A stretch of DNA of 48,107 nucleotides from Candidatus Omnitrophota bacterium (GTDB lineage: Bacteria > Omnitrophota > Gorgyraeia > Aquiviventales > Aquiviventaceae), in assembly GCA_030697665.1 (NCBI GenBank), contig JAUYPJ010000090.1:1-48107 (forward strand). Reading direction: 5' to 3'. Each line of letters begins with the position of its first letter. Positions within the stretch are counted from its first letter, which is position 1. The position numbers and the translations under genes were made by a program. Positions 7,245 to 14,680 of this stretch are shown here, piece by piece. A model generated the notes under the pieces. That model was not told where the DNA came from. It made no database searches and saw nothing but the letters and a program-made list of their open reading frames with translations.

Positions 7245-8137
7245 TTCGCCATCGCCACGCAGCGCCGGTGCCGCCCTCGCGGGTCGTGGTGCTTGGCGCC
7301 TCCGGCTTCGTGGGCCGCGCGCTCGTGGAGGAGATGACGCGGTTGGGCATCGAGACCCTCCCGCTCTCGTCCCGGGAGAGTGATCTCTGCCGGCCGGAGT
7401 CCACGGCGGCGCTTCGAGGTCTCCTCCGCCCGGAGGACACTCTTGCCGTCGTCTCCGCCATCACCCCGGACAAGGGGAAGGACGTCCAGACCCTCATGCG
7501 CAACCTGCTGATGGGGCAGCACGTCAGCGCCGCGCTCGAGGAGCCGGCGTGTTCCCACGTCGTGTACATCAGTTCGGATGCTGTGTATAATGATGCGGCC
7601 AATCCGGTGCGTGAAACGTCGTGCTGCAGCCCCTCGACCTTCCACGGCCTGATGCATGTCGGGCGAGAGCTGATGCTGACGCAGGCCGTGAAGCGATCTC
7701 AGATCCCGCTGCTGATCCTCCGTCCCAGCGCGCTGTATGGAGCCGAGGATCCGCACCAGAGTTACGGGCCGAACCGCTTTGCGCGGACCGCCGTCACCGA
7801 GCACGTCATCACGCTGTTCGGCCACGGTGAAGAAAAGCGTGACCACCTGTACATCAAGGACCTGAGCCGCTTGATCACGTTGGGGGTGCTGCATGGCAGC
7901 CAGGGTATTCTCAACGTGGCCACCGGGGTTTCGACCTCGTTCTACGACGTGGCACAAGCGGTGGTAGGGCTCCTTGAGCAGCCAGTGCAGATTGAATACC
8001 AGCCGCGGAGCAGTCCGGTGACGCACCGGTATTTCGACACGACAGCGGTCCTCAAAGCATTTCCTACATTCCGATTTACATCGCTCCAGGAAGGGTTAGC
8101 GTCCTGTGTCTCAACAGAGATGGCGGGCCATGGCTAA
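7241..8137 (+). CDS. NAD-dependent epimerase/dehydratase (SDR) with degenerate active site
   Basis: A 298-aa extended-SDR protein overlapping the preceding stop as ATGA. The nucleotide-binding motif LGASGFVG lies at residues 18-25, 'YISSDAVY' marks the Ser strand, and 'LRPSALYG' and 'RDHLYIKD' mark the substrate domain, as in dTDP-4-keto-rhamnose reductase-like proteins. Where the family has Tyr-x3-Lys ('PYGLSK'), this one reads 'STFHGLMHVGREL', so the catalytic Tyr and Lys are not visible. It may bind a nucleotide sugar without standard catalysis, or use other residues. It sits directly before the first E1-like pair. Confidence 0.75.
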   Translation: MIRHRHAAPVPPSRVVVLGASGFVGRALVEEMTRLGIETLPLSSRESDLCRPESTAALRGLLRPEDTLAVVSAITPDKGKDVQTLMRNLLMGQHVSAALEEPACSHVVYISSDAVYNDAANPVRETSCCSPSTFHGLMHVGRELMLTQAVKRSQIPLLILRPSALYGAEDPHQSYGPNRFARTAVTEHVITLFGHGEEKRDHLYIKDLSRLITLGVLHGSQGILNVATGVSTSFYDVAQAVVGLLEQPVQIEYQPRSSPVTHRYFDTTAVLKAFPTFRFTSLQEGLASCVSTEMAGHG

Positions 8138-9248
8138 GGTGAATCACGAGACGATTCTCAAGACGGGGAGGTACCAGGGCCTCTCCTTGAAGGGGACAGA
8201 ACCTGAACTGGTGCTGCGGCTATATCAGTTCATGCTCCGCCTACGAATGTGCGAAGAGTCGATCATTACGGAGTATCACCCGGCGGATGAAATGCGCTGT
8301 CCCACCCACTTCTGTGTTGGACAGGAGGCTGCCCCGGCTGCGCTCTCAGTGCTCATCCAGCCGGAGGACTACCTCTTCAGCCATCACCGCTCCCATGGGT
8401 ATTACTTGGCCAAGGGCGCCCCTCTGCGGGCGTTATTAGCCGAGTTGTATGGCCGAGACGCGGGAGCCAACGGCGGCAAGGCGGGTTCGCAGGACATTTC
8501 GTTTTCTCCCAGCCGCTTCTACAGCGGGGCCATTCTTGCCGGCGCGATGGGGATTGCGGTGGGTGCCGCGCTGGGACTCCAAGTGAAGGGGTATCCCAAG
8601 GTTGCGGTGACTGGGTTTGGCGAAGCGGCGCTGGACGAAGGGTTGTTCTGGGAGGCGATCAGCTTTGCCTCACTGCACAAACTTCCACTCGTGTTCGTCT
8701 GCGAGAACAACCGCTACTCGACCTATTCACCGCTCTGGAAACGGCAGCCGGCCGATAACCTCAGCGAGCGCGTCGCGAGCTTCAAGGCGAAGACGTGGAC
8801 GCTGTTCGGCAATGACGTCGTGGCCGTCCACCAGGTGCTGGCGGAGGCGATCGGCGAAGCCCGGGCCGGGCGCGGTCCCTGTTTTGTGGAGACCTTCACG
8901 TACCGGTGGAACGGCCATGTCGGGCCGGAGGACGACGATCACATTGGCTACCGTCCTCCTGAGGAGCGGGCCTTTTGGAAGGCGAACTGCCCGATCCTCC
9001 TGCTGGAGGAGCAGCTGCTCGCTCAGGGGTGGCTGACTCCCGCGAGGAAGGACGCGATGCTCACCGAGATCCGCGAGGAGCTCGCGGAGGCATTCGCATT
9101 CGCCAAGCGCAGCCCCTTCCCGAGCGTGACGGATTGGCGCGACCTGAACTGCAGCCCGAGCAGCCCGGTGGCGGATCGGCTGCTCCTTGACGCCAATGCC
9201 GAAACCTTCAACCACGATCAAGCCGATGCCATCCCCGCGCCCTATTGA
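8130..9248 (+). CDS. TPP-dependent dehydrogenase E1 alpha-like subunit, pair 1
   Basis: This is a homologue of the alpha subunit of pyruvate/acetoin dehydrogenase E1 (372 aa, usual length), forming an alpha2-beta2 thiamine-diphosphate enzyme with the next gene. Recognisable blocks are 'HFCVGQEAAPAAL', 'HHRSHGYYLAKGAPLRALLAELYGR' and 'LPLVFVCENNRYSTYSP', the last holding the Asn that binds Mg. Two active-site motifs deviate: GSMH reads GSQD, and the Mg/TPP motif GDG reads GFG (Phe163). It may therefore not bind TPP normally. No E2 (lipoyl) or E3 gene is nearby, so a classical dehydrogenase complex is unlikely. The start is ATG 8130, overlapping the previous gene by 8 bases; a GTG at 8106 is possible. 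Confidence 0.85.
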   Translation: MAKVNHETILKTGRYQGLSLKGTEPELVLRLYQFMLRLRMCEESIITEYHPADEMRCPTHFCVGQEAAPAALSVLIQPEDYLFSHHRSHGYYLAKGAPLRALLAELYGRDAGANGGKAGSQDISFSPSRFYSGAILAGAMGIAVGAALGLQVKGYPKVAVTGFGEAALDEGLFWEAISFASLHKLPLVFVCENNRYSTYSPLWKRQPADNLSERVASFKAKTWTLFGNDVVAVHQVLAEAIGEARAGRGPCFVETFTYRWNGHVGPEDDDHIGYRPPEERAFWKANCPILLLEEQLLAQGWLTPARKDAMLTEIREELAEAFAFAKRSPFPSVTDWRDLNCSPSSPVADRLLLDANAETFNHDQADAIPAPY

Positions 9249-10290
9249 ACTCCACGCGGCCTCGCCAGCGCGTCCCGTTCGTTCCCAGGCGTCGGCGAGA
9301 ACGCTCACCTACGCGCAGGCCATCAACGAGGCGCTCGCCCAGGCGATGGAGCTGTGCGAGGATGTCGTGGTCCTGGGGCAGCTGGTCGACTACAAGTCCG
9401 GCGTGTTCGGGACGACGACCGGGTTGGTGGAGCGCTTCGGATTTGCGCGGGTGCGGGATGTTCCGGTTGCCGAGAGCCTCATGACATCGGCGGCGATCGG
9501 CTTGGCCGTGGCAGGGCTCCGTCCGGTCCTGGTGCATCAGCGCCTGGATTTCATGCTCTACTCGATGGACGCGATCACCAACTGGCTGGCGCTGTGGCGG
9601 TTCAAGTCGAACGGCCGCTCGAACGTGCCGGTCACCATCCGGGCCATCGTGGGCAAGGGCTGGGGGCAGGGGCCGCAGCACTCCAAGAGTCTCCATGCGT
9701 GGTTTGCGCACTTGCCGGGGATCCGGGTCGCGATGCCGTCGACGGCCTATGACGCGAAGGGACTGCTGCTGGAAGCCATCTTCGGGGAAGACCCGACGAT
9801 CATCATCGAGCATCGGTCGCTCTTCTCAATGTCCGACACCGTGCTGGCGGAGCCCTATCGCGTGCGGTTTGGGCGCGCGATGATCCGGCGTTCAGGCCGG
9901 GATGTCACGATGGTGGCGATGGGGGTGATGGTCCCCCAGGCGCTGCGCGTCGCAGTACAGCTGGCCAAGGAGGGTGTTGAGGTCGAGGTGATCGACCTGC
10001 GCACCGTTTCTCCCTGGGATCACGCCGCGGTCTGCCAGTCGGTCGGCCGCACGCGACGGCTCGTGGTCGCAGATCCCAGCTGGCGCTCTGGCAGCGTTGC
10101 TGCGGAAATCATCGCCACGGTGTGCGAGCAGATGGGACCGCGCCTGGTGGCACCTCCAGCGCGGGTCTGCTTGCCGGATAGCCACACCCCCATGAGCATG
10201 GTCTTGGAAGAGCAGTACTACCCCAGCGATGCCGCGATGGCCCAGGCCATCCGGGCCGTCGTGGGGCCGCTCGAATCGCGCCATGGCTGA
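9226..10290 (+). CDS. TPP-dependent dehydrogenase E1 beta-like subunit, pair 1
   Basis: Transketolase-like E1 beta subunit (about 355 aa), partner of the preceding gene. It has the pyrimidine-binding domain with the conserved Glu in 'VPVAESLMTSAAIGLAVAG', the 'VGKGWGQGPQHSKSLHAWFAH' block (normally GAQHSQS), 'VAMPST' and the C-terminal transketolase domain from about residue 225 ('MVAMGVMVPQAL', 'EVEVIDLRTVSPWD'). In E1 enzymes this subunit activates the TPP aminopyrimidine through its Glu. Several starts are possible (TTG 9187, ATG 9196, ATG 9226); I chose the shortest overlap. It forms an operon with the methyltransferase that follows. Confidence 0.85.
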   Translation: MPSPRPIELHAASPARPVRSQASARTLTYAQAINEALAQAMELCEDVVVLGQLVDYKSGVFGTTTGLVERFGFARVRDVPVAESLMTSAAIGLAVAGLRPVLVHQRLDFMLYSMDAITNWLALWRFKSNGRSNVPVTIRAIVGKGWGQGPQHSKSLHAWFAHLPGIRVAMPSTAYDAKGLLLEAIFGEDPTIIIEHRSLFSMSDTVLAEPYRVRFGRAMIRRSGRDVTMVAMGVMVPQALRVAVQLAKEGVEVEVIDLRTVSPWDHAAVCQSVGRTRRLVVADPSWRSGSVAAEIIATVCEQMGPRLVAPPARVCLPDSHTPMSMVLEEQYYPSDAAMAQAIRAVVGPLESRHG

Positions 10291-10942
10291 GATCAACCTT
10301 CTCGATCGTTACCCGAAATCACAACGTCCTATCGAGGAGCGCGCGGCGGTGGTAACGGCTGCGGACCGGCAGCTCTCGAAGCAGTTCGGCCGGGACTACT
10401 TTGACGGCGATCGCATGCATGGCTACGGGGGGTATACCTACCACCCGCGGTTTTGGCAGGCGACGGTCAGGCGCTTCCGTGACTACTACCGGCTTCCCGA
10501 AGATGCGCACATTCTGGATGTGGGGTGCGCCAAAGGGTTCATGCTGCGCGATGTTCACGAACTCATGCCGAAGGCGTCGGTCGCGGGCATCGATTGCTCC
10601 GAGTATGCGATCCAACATGCGGATGAAGCGGTTAAACCGTTCGTGCGGGTTGGGAACGTCGCAGCGCTGCCCTATCCGGACCGCTCATTTGAGTTGGTGG
10701 TCTCGATCAACACGATTCATAACCTCCCGCTGGAGGCGTGCAAGCAAGCCCTCCGGGAGATCCAGCGGGTCACGCGTGCGCACGCCTTCATCACTGTGGA
10801 TGCGTGGCGGACGGAGCGTGAACGCGAGCTGCAGCAGCAGTGGATCCTGACGGCTGAAACCTACATGCATGTGGATGATTGGAAGCGGCTCTTCGCCGAA
10901 GTCGGCTTTACGGGTGATTACTACTGGTTTATCCCTGAGTGA
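10283..10942 (+). CDS. Class I SAM-dependent methyltransferase
   Basis: A 219-aa small-molecule methyltransferase. The SAM-binding motif I 'ILDVGCAKGFMLRD' lies around residues 75-88, followed by 'VAGIDCSEYAIQHA' (acidic ribose-binding Asp) and 'VGNVAALPYPDRSFELVVSINTIHNL' (Methyltransf_11 pattern). It probably methylates a hydroxyl or amino group of a sugar precursor; the acceptor is unknown. It overlaps the previous stop by 8 bases and is the last gene before a 169-bp regulatory gap. Confidence 0.85.
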   Translation: MAEINLLDRYPKSQRPIEERAAVVTAADRQLSKQFGRDYFDGDRMHGYGGYTYHPRFWQATVRRFRDYYRLPEDAHILDVGCAKGFMLRDVHELMPKASVAGIDCSEYAIQHADEAVKPFVRVGNVAALPYPDRSFELVVSINTIHNLPLEACKQALREIQRVTRAHAFITVDAWRTERERELQQQWILTAETYMHVDDWKRLFAEVGFTGDYYWFIPE

Positions 10943-10975
10943 TCCCGACAGCCTGGCAGGATCCCCACATTTCTG

Positions 10976-11004
10976 TTGACAAGCCCCATAAGCTTGACGA
11001 AGAT
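10976..11004 (+). promoter_or_regulatory. Candidate promoter before the EPS regulator
   Basis: A perfect -35 box TTGACA (10976-10981) is followed after 17 bp by GAAGAT (10999-11004), a weak -10 match (3 of 6). This is the longest gene-free stretch between the insertion sequence and the end of the window and the most likely place for transcription of the genes from 11112 onward to begin. Confidence 0.4.
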
Positions 11005-11019
11005 GTTCAAGGATTGAAC
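11005..11019. promoter_or_regulatory. Candidate operator 1 (GTTCA-N5-TGAAC)
   Basis: A 15-bp palindrome, GTTCAAGGATTGAAC, lies just after the candidate -10 box. It has the same half-sites and spacing as 11057-11071. The position suits a repressor that blocks initiation. Confidence 0.5.
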
Positions 11020-11056
11020 GTCATGATGTCTTCATCGTTATCCCGAACGTTGAGGC

Positions 11057-11071
11057 GTTCATACCGTGAAC
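11057..11071. promoter_or_regulatory. Candidate operator 2 (GTTCA-N5-TGAAC)
   Basis: GTTCATACCGTGAAC repeats the half-sites of 11005-11019 with identical 5-bp spacing. The two centres are 52 bp apart, about five helical turns, so one dimer pair could bind the same face of the DNA. It lies 41 bp before the regulator gene. Confidence 0.5.
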
Positions 11072-11111
11072 ATGGTAACCTCTTTCTGCGTGTCCAGTCG
11101 GTAGGCGTCTG

Positions 11112-11798
11112 ATGAAGCCAAGCACCTACCGGGACATGCATCTCTTGAACGAAGTGACGCAAAGCCCTGACGTTACGCAACGGGAGCTCTCCCGCCGCAT
11201 CGGCGCAGCACTCGGGCTGACCAACCTGATGCTGCGCCGCCTGGTGCAGAAAGGCTATATCAAAATCAGCGGGACCAAGCGCAGCCGCATCCGCTATCTG
11301 ATCACCCCGCAAGGTATCCTGGAAAAATCCCGCCTGACCTACGAGTTCGTCCAGTACTCCCTGCAGCTCTTCAGCCGCGCGCGCTTCTTTCTGCGCGAGC
11401 AGTTGACCCTCGTGGCCAAACGGGGCCACCGGCGGATCCTACTCTGCGGCACCGGCGAGCTGGCCGAGATCGCGTTTTTGACGATCCATGAGATGGGCCT
11501 GGAGCTCGTCGGGGTGGTGGATGAGCCTCCGACGGCGCAGCGGTTCCTCGGCCACCCGGTGAAGGACCTCGACGCGGTGAGCCCTGCCGCATACGATTGC
11601 CTCATCGTCGCCTCCAAGCGGTGGGACGGCCGCATGGAGCAACGGCTCATGGCGCTGGGGGTCCAGGAAGGCGGCGTGATCCTCCTCTCCATGCCCGGGA
11701 CGCCGGGTGTCATGTCCTCCACCCCCGTCGCCGCCGAGCCGGTGCCGTCGAGTCCAGCCCCCGAGCCGGTCGCGGCCGGCGAGGGCACGACCCAATGA
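11112..11798 (+). CDS. EPS-associated MarR-type winged-helix regulator with a C-terminal Rossmann-like domain
   Basis: A 228-aa protein. Residues about 1-100 form a winged helix of the type found in the EPS-associated MarR-family regulators: 'RDMHLLNEVTQSPDVTQRELSRRIG' then 'TNLMLRRLVQKGYIKI' and an 'RIRYLITPQGILEKS' wing. After a helical linker ('YEFVQYSLQLFSRARFFLREQ'), residues about 110-190 look like a nucleotide-binding alpha/beta fold ('RILLCGTGELAEIAFLTIHEMGLELVGVVDE', then 'YDCLIVAS'), similar to PglD_N or CoA-binding domains. The tail is Pro/Ala-rich. It probably controls this cluster, sensing a sugar or nucleotide ligand. The two palindromes upstream suggest autoregulation. Confidence 0.8.
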   Translation: MKPSTYRDMHLLNEVTQSPDVTQRELSRRIGAALGLTNLMLRRLVQKGYIKISGTKRSRIRYLITPQGILEKSRLTYEFVQYSLQLFSRARFFLREQLTLVAKRGHRRILLCGTGELAEIAFLTIHEMGLELVGVVDEPPTAQRFLGHPVKDLDAVSPAAYDCLIVASKRWDGRMEQRLMALGVQEGGVILLSMPGTPGVMSSTPVAAEPVPSSPAPEPVAAGEGTTQ

Positions 11799-12727
11799 AT
11801 GCGGTCGAGGCGTTCTTGAAACGAGACATGCGCGAGACGCTCAGACGGATCACCTTTCCCTTGCCGGAAGAGCAGACGGGGCAGGGGTTCAAGCCGAACG
11901 CCTACATCCGGTTCTTGAGGCGAGTGGCCAGAGCGCTGATTGTGCTGATGCGGCTCAACGGGCGGAATCGATTCAGCAATGAGTTGATCCAGCTGCTGGA
12001 TCCGACCTTGAGCGTGGCCGTCCCCGGCGGCGAGCAGCTCGTATTCCGGATGGGGCATGGGCGGTTGCTCTGGAGGGCGAAAACCTTCCAATCTGATGAG
12101 CCGATGATGATGGAGTGGGTCGGGCGCTTTTCGCCGGCCGATTGCTTCTATGACGTGGGCGCCAATATCGGCAGCTACAGCCTCTACGCCGCGAAGCGAG
12201 GGGTGCGGACGTTTGCCTTTGAGCCGGAGTTCATGAATCTGCAATTGCTCTACGAGAACATTTTTCTCAACCGGGTGCAGGAGCTCTGCACGCCGATTCC
12301 CATCGGGCTCGGTGCGTCGACCAGCCTGGAGCTGTTGTATTTGAAAGAGAGCCTCTCGAAAGGGGATGCCTTGCATGGGATCGGGAGGAAATCGTATATG
12401 CTGGGAAACCCGTCCACATCGACCCTGCGCCTTCACGTCTTGACGGCGCGATTGGACGACCTGATCGAGGCTTTTCAGCTGCCTCCTCCGACCAAGCTGA
12501 AGATCGACGTGGATGGCAACGAGCTGCAGGTGCTGCGCGGGGCGATGAACACGCTTGACGGCGTCGAGGACGTGCATCTCGAAGTGGACGACGCCCAGGA
12601 GGAGTCTCGAGAGGCGATGGAGCTGTTGGAGCAAAAGGGGTTTCATCTGGTTGGGAAGGATCCCAATCCCTTGCCGTGGAGGGGTCCGAACCTTTGGAAT
12701 GGCCTGTTTTCACGGAGCGCGTCGTAG
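11795..12727 (+). CDS. FkbM family methyltransferase
   Basis: A 310-aa SAM-dependent methyltransferase of the FkbM type, generally O-methylating sugars or polyketides. The N-terminal 100 residues are helical and specific to this protein. Motif I is 'CFYDVGANIGSYSLYAAKRG' near residues 112-131, with the acidic loop 'TFAFEPEFMNLQLLYENI' and the family signature 'LKIDVDGNELQVLRGA' near 230-245 (usually KiDvEG.E..vl.G). It overlaps the regulator stop as ATGA, so the two are co-translated. Confidence 0.87.
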   Translation: MNAVEAFLKRDMRETLRRITFPLPEEQTGQGFKPNAYIRFLRRVARALIVLMRLNGRNRFSNELIQLLDPTLSVAVPGGEQLVFRMGHGRLLWRAKTFQSDEPMMMEWVGRFSPADCFYDVGANIGSYSLYAAKRGVRTFAFEPEFMNLQLLYENIFLNRVQELCTPIPIGLGASTSLELLYLKESLSKGDALHGIGRKSYMLGNPSTSTLRLHVLTARLDDLIEAFQLPPPTKLKIDVDGNELQVLRGAMNTLDGVEDVHLEVDDAQEESREAMELLEQKGFHLVGKDPNPLPWRGPNLWNGLFSRSAS

Positions 12728-12739
12728 CATCCTGGGACG

Positions 12740-13639
12740 ATGATCGCATCGAGACGGTTGACGCAGGCTGAGCTGGTTGCTGAGAGGAAGACGGAGCGGC
12801 TGATTGTGGTGGGTCGGAACAGCTATATTGGGGGCTGCTTCACGCAATACGCCCAGGCCCGCGGGGCCTCGGTCATGTCGCTCTCATCACAGGACTGCAA
12901 CTTCCTCGATCGGAGCGAGGTGGAACGATTCTTCCGTTCGTTGGACTCTCAATCCTCCACGATCGTGTTCCTGGCCACGGTCAACAAAAACGTGACCAGC
13001 ACGTATCAGTCATTCCTCGATAACGCGCAGATGGTCAAACATCTGATTGACGGCCAGCGGCATGCCCGCATCAACTCCATTCTCTCGTTCAGCGCCGCCG
13101 ATGTCTATGGCACGACACCGCCGGTTCCGCTGACGGAAGACGCCCCGGTGTCGCCCGAGAGTTGGTACTCCTTGGGAAAGGCCGCCGGCGATTGGATGTT
13201 GCAGCACGCCGAAGAGCTGCGATGTCCCGTCACCATCCTGCGGATTCCAGGCATCTTTGGCCAAGCCCCGCGCGATCGGAGCCTGATCGGTTGCTTCATC
13301 TCGGAGGCGCGGACGGCCGGCCGCGTGACCATTCATGGAACGGGAACCAGCCTGCGGGATTACGTTTCGCTCAACGACCTGTGCCGGGTGATCGAAGGCC
13401 TGCTCCCCCTGCGCTATCACGGGGTCGTCAACGTAGCCACGGGACGCAGCGTCAGGATTATCGACATCGTTCGCTTAATCAGTGAGGTGTTGAAGCTCGA
13501 CTATACGACCGTGTTCGATGAACCGGATCCGAAGCGCACCTTTGACCTGGTGTTTGACGTGGGACGCCTCAAGTCCCTCCTACCTGATTTTCAGTTCAGC
13601 GAACTGACAGAGGGCATTCGCACCTATCAATGGACATGA
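12740..13639 (+). CDS. NAD-dependent epimerase/dehydratase (SDR)
   Basis: Extended SDR of 299 aa. The glycine motif is unusual, 'VVGRNSYIGGCF' (residues 23-34) in place of GxxGxxG. The catalytic region is intact: 'SFSAADVYGTTPPVPLTED' and 'SWYSLGKAAGDWML' with Tyr-x3-Lys, followed by 'RIPGIFGQAPRDRSLI', 'TSLRDYVSLNDLCRVI' and 'GVVNVATG'. It probably reduces or epimerises a keto-sugar nucleotide. It starts 12 bases after the previous stop behind a weak GGGA and overlaps the next gene by 10 bases. Confidence 0.8.
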   Translation: MIASRRLTQAELVAERKTERLIVVGRNSYIGGCFTQYAQARGASVMSLSSQDCNFLDRSEVERFFRSLDSQSSTIVFLATVNKNVTSTYQSFLDNAQMVKHLIDGQRHARINSILSFSAADVYGTTPPVPLTEDAPVSPESWYSLGKAAGDWMLQHAEELRCPVTILRIPGIFGQAPRDRSLIGCFISEARTAGRVTIHGTGTSLRDYVSLNDLCRVIEGLLPLRYHGVVNVATGRSVRIIDIVRLISEVLKLDYTTVFDEPDPKRTFDLVFDVGRLKSLLPDFQFSELTEGIRTYQWT

Positions 13640-14670
13640 AGGCCGCTCCGTCCCTGAGTCCCGCAACGACCGTCGTGTTCGATGCGGGTGGCCGCTATGG
13701 AATACATCCTCGATGGAGGGGCTTCCATGGAGAGATGATGTATTTCGGCTTTGAACCGGACCCACATGAAGCCGCCCGCTTGAAGCGAGTCAATGCCTCG
13801 CCGCACGTCAAGGTCTTTCCGTTGGCCTTAGCCTCTCAATCGGGCAAACGAACGTTGCGTCTTTACAAGCATCGAGGGTATTCGTCCTTCTTTGAGCTGG
13901 ATCCTGATTATGGAAGAATCGGTCACTACCGGTTGGGGGAAGGCGCGATGGAGGAACAGGTCGATGTGGACGCGATCACCGTGGATGAGTTTGCCGAGCG
14001 GGAACGCGTCGAGGTCGACTTTATGAAGGTGGATGTGGAGGGCGCAGAATTGGACGTGCTTCTTGGCGCGTCTCAGCAAATCCAGCGGTCACTCATGGCC
14101 GTGCGTACGTCCGTATGGCTTGCCGAAGGATTCAAGGGTGCAGGGTTGTTTCCTGAACTGCATCAGTTCCTCCTCAAGCACGACTTCTTTTTAGCCAACT
14201 TTGACTATGCCGGGCGAGGGTATCCGGTGCATCCCTTGGTGGGTAACCCAGATCGTCAAGAGGCGGACAACGATCGTTATGGAGTCTTTTCGACCTGCGA
14301 AGCGGTCTATTTACGGAAGCTGAAATTTCTGGAGCGCATCCCCCAAGACTCCGCAGAGGCGCGCGGCATTCCGTATCTGAAGTACGCGTACTTTTGCTTC
14401 TTAAATGACGCGCCGGATTCGGCGTTGAATTGTCTTCTGGATTTTTCTCGTCGGTCGAACGATTACTCAGAACACGTCAAGGCGTCGAAGCTCTATACAC
14501 AGCTTCGGCTCACGGCCCTACGGTATCTCGGTCGCTGGCGGGCGAACCCTACGGATCAGAACTGGAAGCTCGCTCAAGCGCACGCTCAAGAGCTTTTTGG
14601 ACTCCAGCTTGAGTCGGGACACAAATATTGGGAGCTGGTGCAGGAGCTGGAATGTTCAGCGCGAGGATAG
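13630..14670 (+). CDS. FkbM-like methyltransferase with helical C-terminal extension
   Basis: A 346-aa protein. Residues about 10-200 resemble an FkbM methyltransferase: a short motif I 'VVFDAGGRYGIHPRW', the acidic loop 'MYFGFEPDPHEAARLKRV' and the signature 'VDFMKVDVEGAELDVLLGAS' near 132-151. The remaining 140 residues are predominantly helical ('LKYAYFCFLNDAPDSALNCLL'...) and have no match I recognise. The substrate is probably a sugar hydroxyl. Its codon use is a little more AT-rich than that of the genes before 11800. Confidence 0.75.
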   Translation: MDMKAAPSLSPATTVVFDAGGRYGIHPRWRGFHGEMMYFGFEPDPHEAARLKRVNASPHVKVFPLALASQSGKRTLRLYKHRGYSSFFELDPDYGRIGHYRLGEGAMEEQVDVDAITVDEFAERERVEVDFMKVDVEGAELDVLLGASQQIQRSLMAVRTSVWLAEGFKGAGLFPELHQFLLKHDFFLANFDYAGRGYPVHPLVGNPDRQEADNDRYGVFSTCEAVYLRKLKFLERIPQDSAEARGIPYLKYAYFCFLNDAPDSALNCLLDFSRRSNDYSEHVKASKLYTQLRLTALRYLGRWRANPTDQNWKLAQAHAQELFGLQLESGHKYWELVQELECSARG

Positions 14671-14680
14671 CAGGAAAACG

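Noticed and set aside
8130-10290. Pyruvate or acetoin dehydrogenase complex operon
   Set aside because: The E1 subunits are present but no E2 lipoyl domain or E3 flavoprotein is found in any of the three places, and the neighbours are all nucleotide-sugar genes.
10940-10970. Fourth copy of the palindromic repeat (TGATCCCGACAGCCTGG resembles the left arm)
   Set aside because: Only about ten scattered positions match, no right arm or GGTGGGATGA follows, and no hairpin pair is present.
10943-10975. Terminator after the methyltransferase gene
   Set aside because: The GATCC repeats form only a weak stem and there is no T-run.
10976-11111. JUMPStart/ops element (GGCGGTAGCGT) before the polysaccharide genes
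   Set aside because: The region contains only GGTAGGCGT near 11100, which lacks the ops core and its spacing.
11339-12646. Long antisense open frame of 435 codons, and similar ones at 14549-15757 (402 codons) and 38173-39648 (491 codons)
   Set aside because: They lie opposite genes with clear protein motifs, have Arg/His/Pro-rich compositions typical of high-GC shadow frames, and show no recognisable domain.
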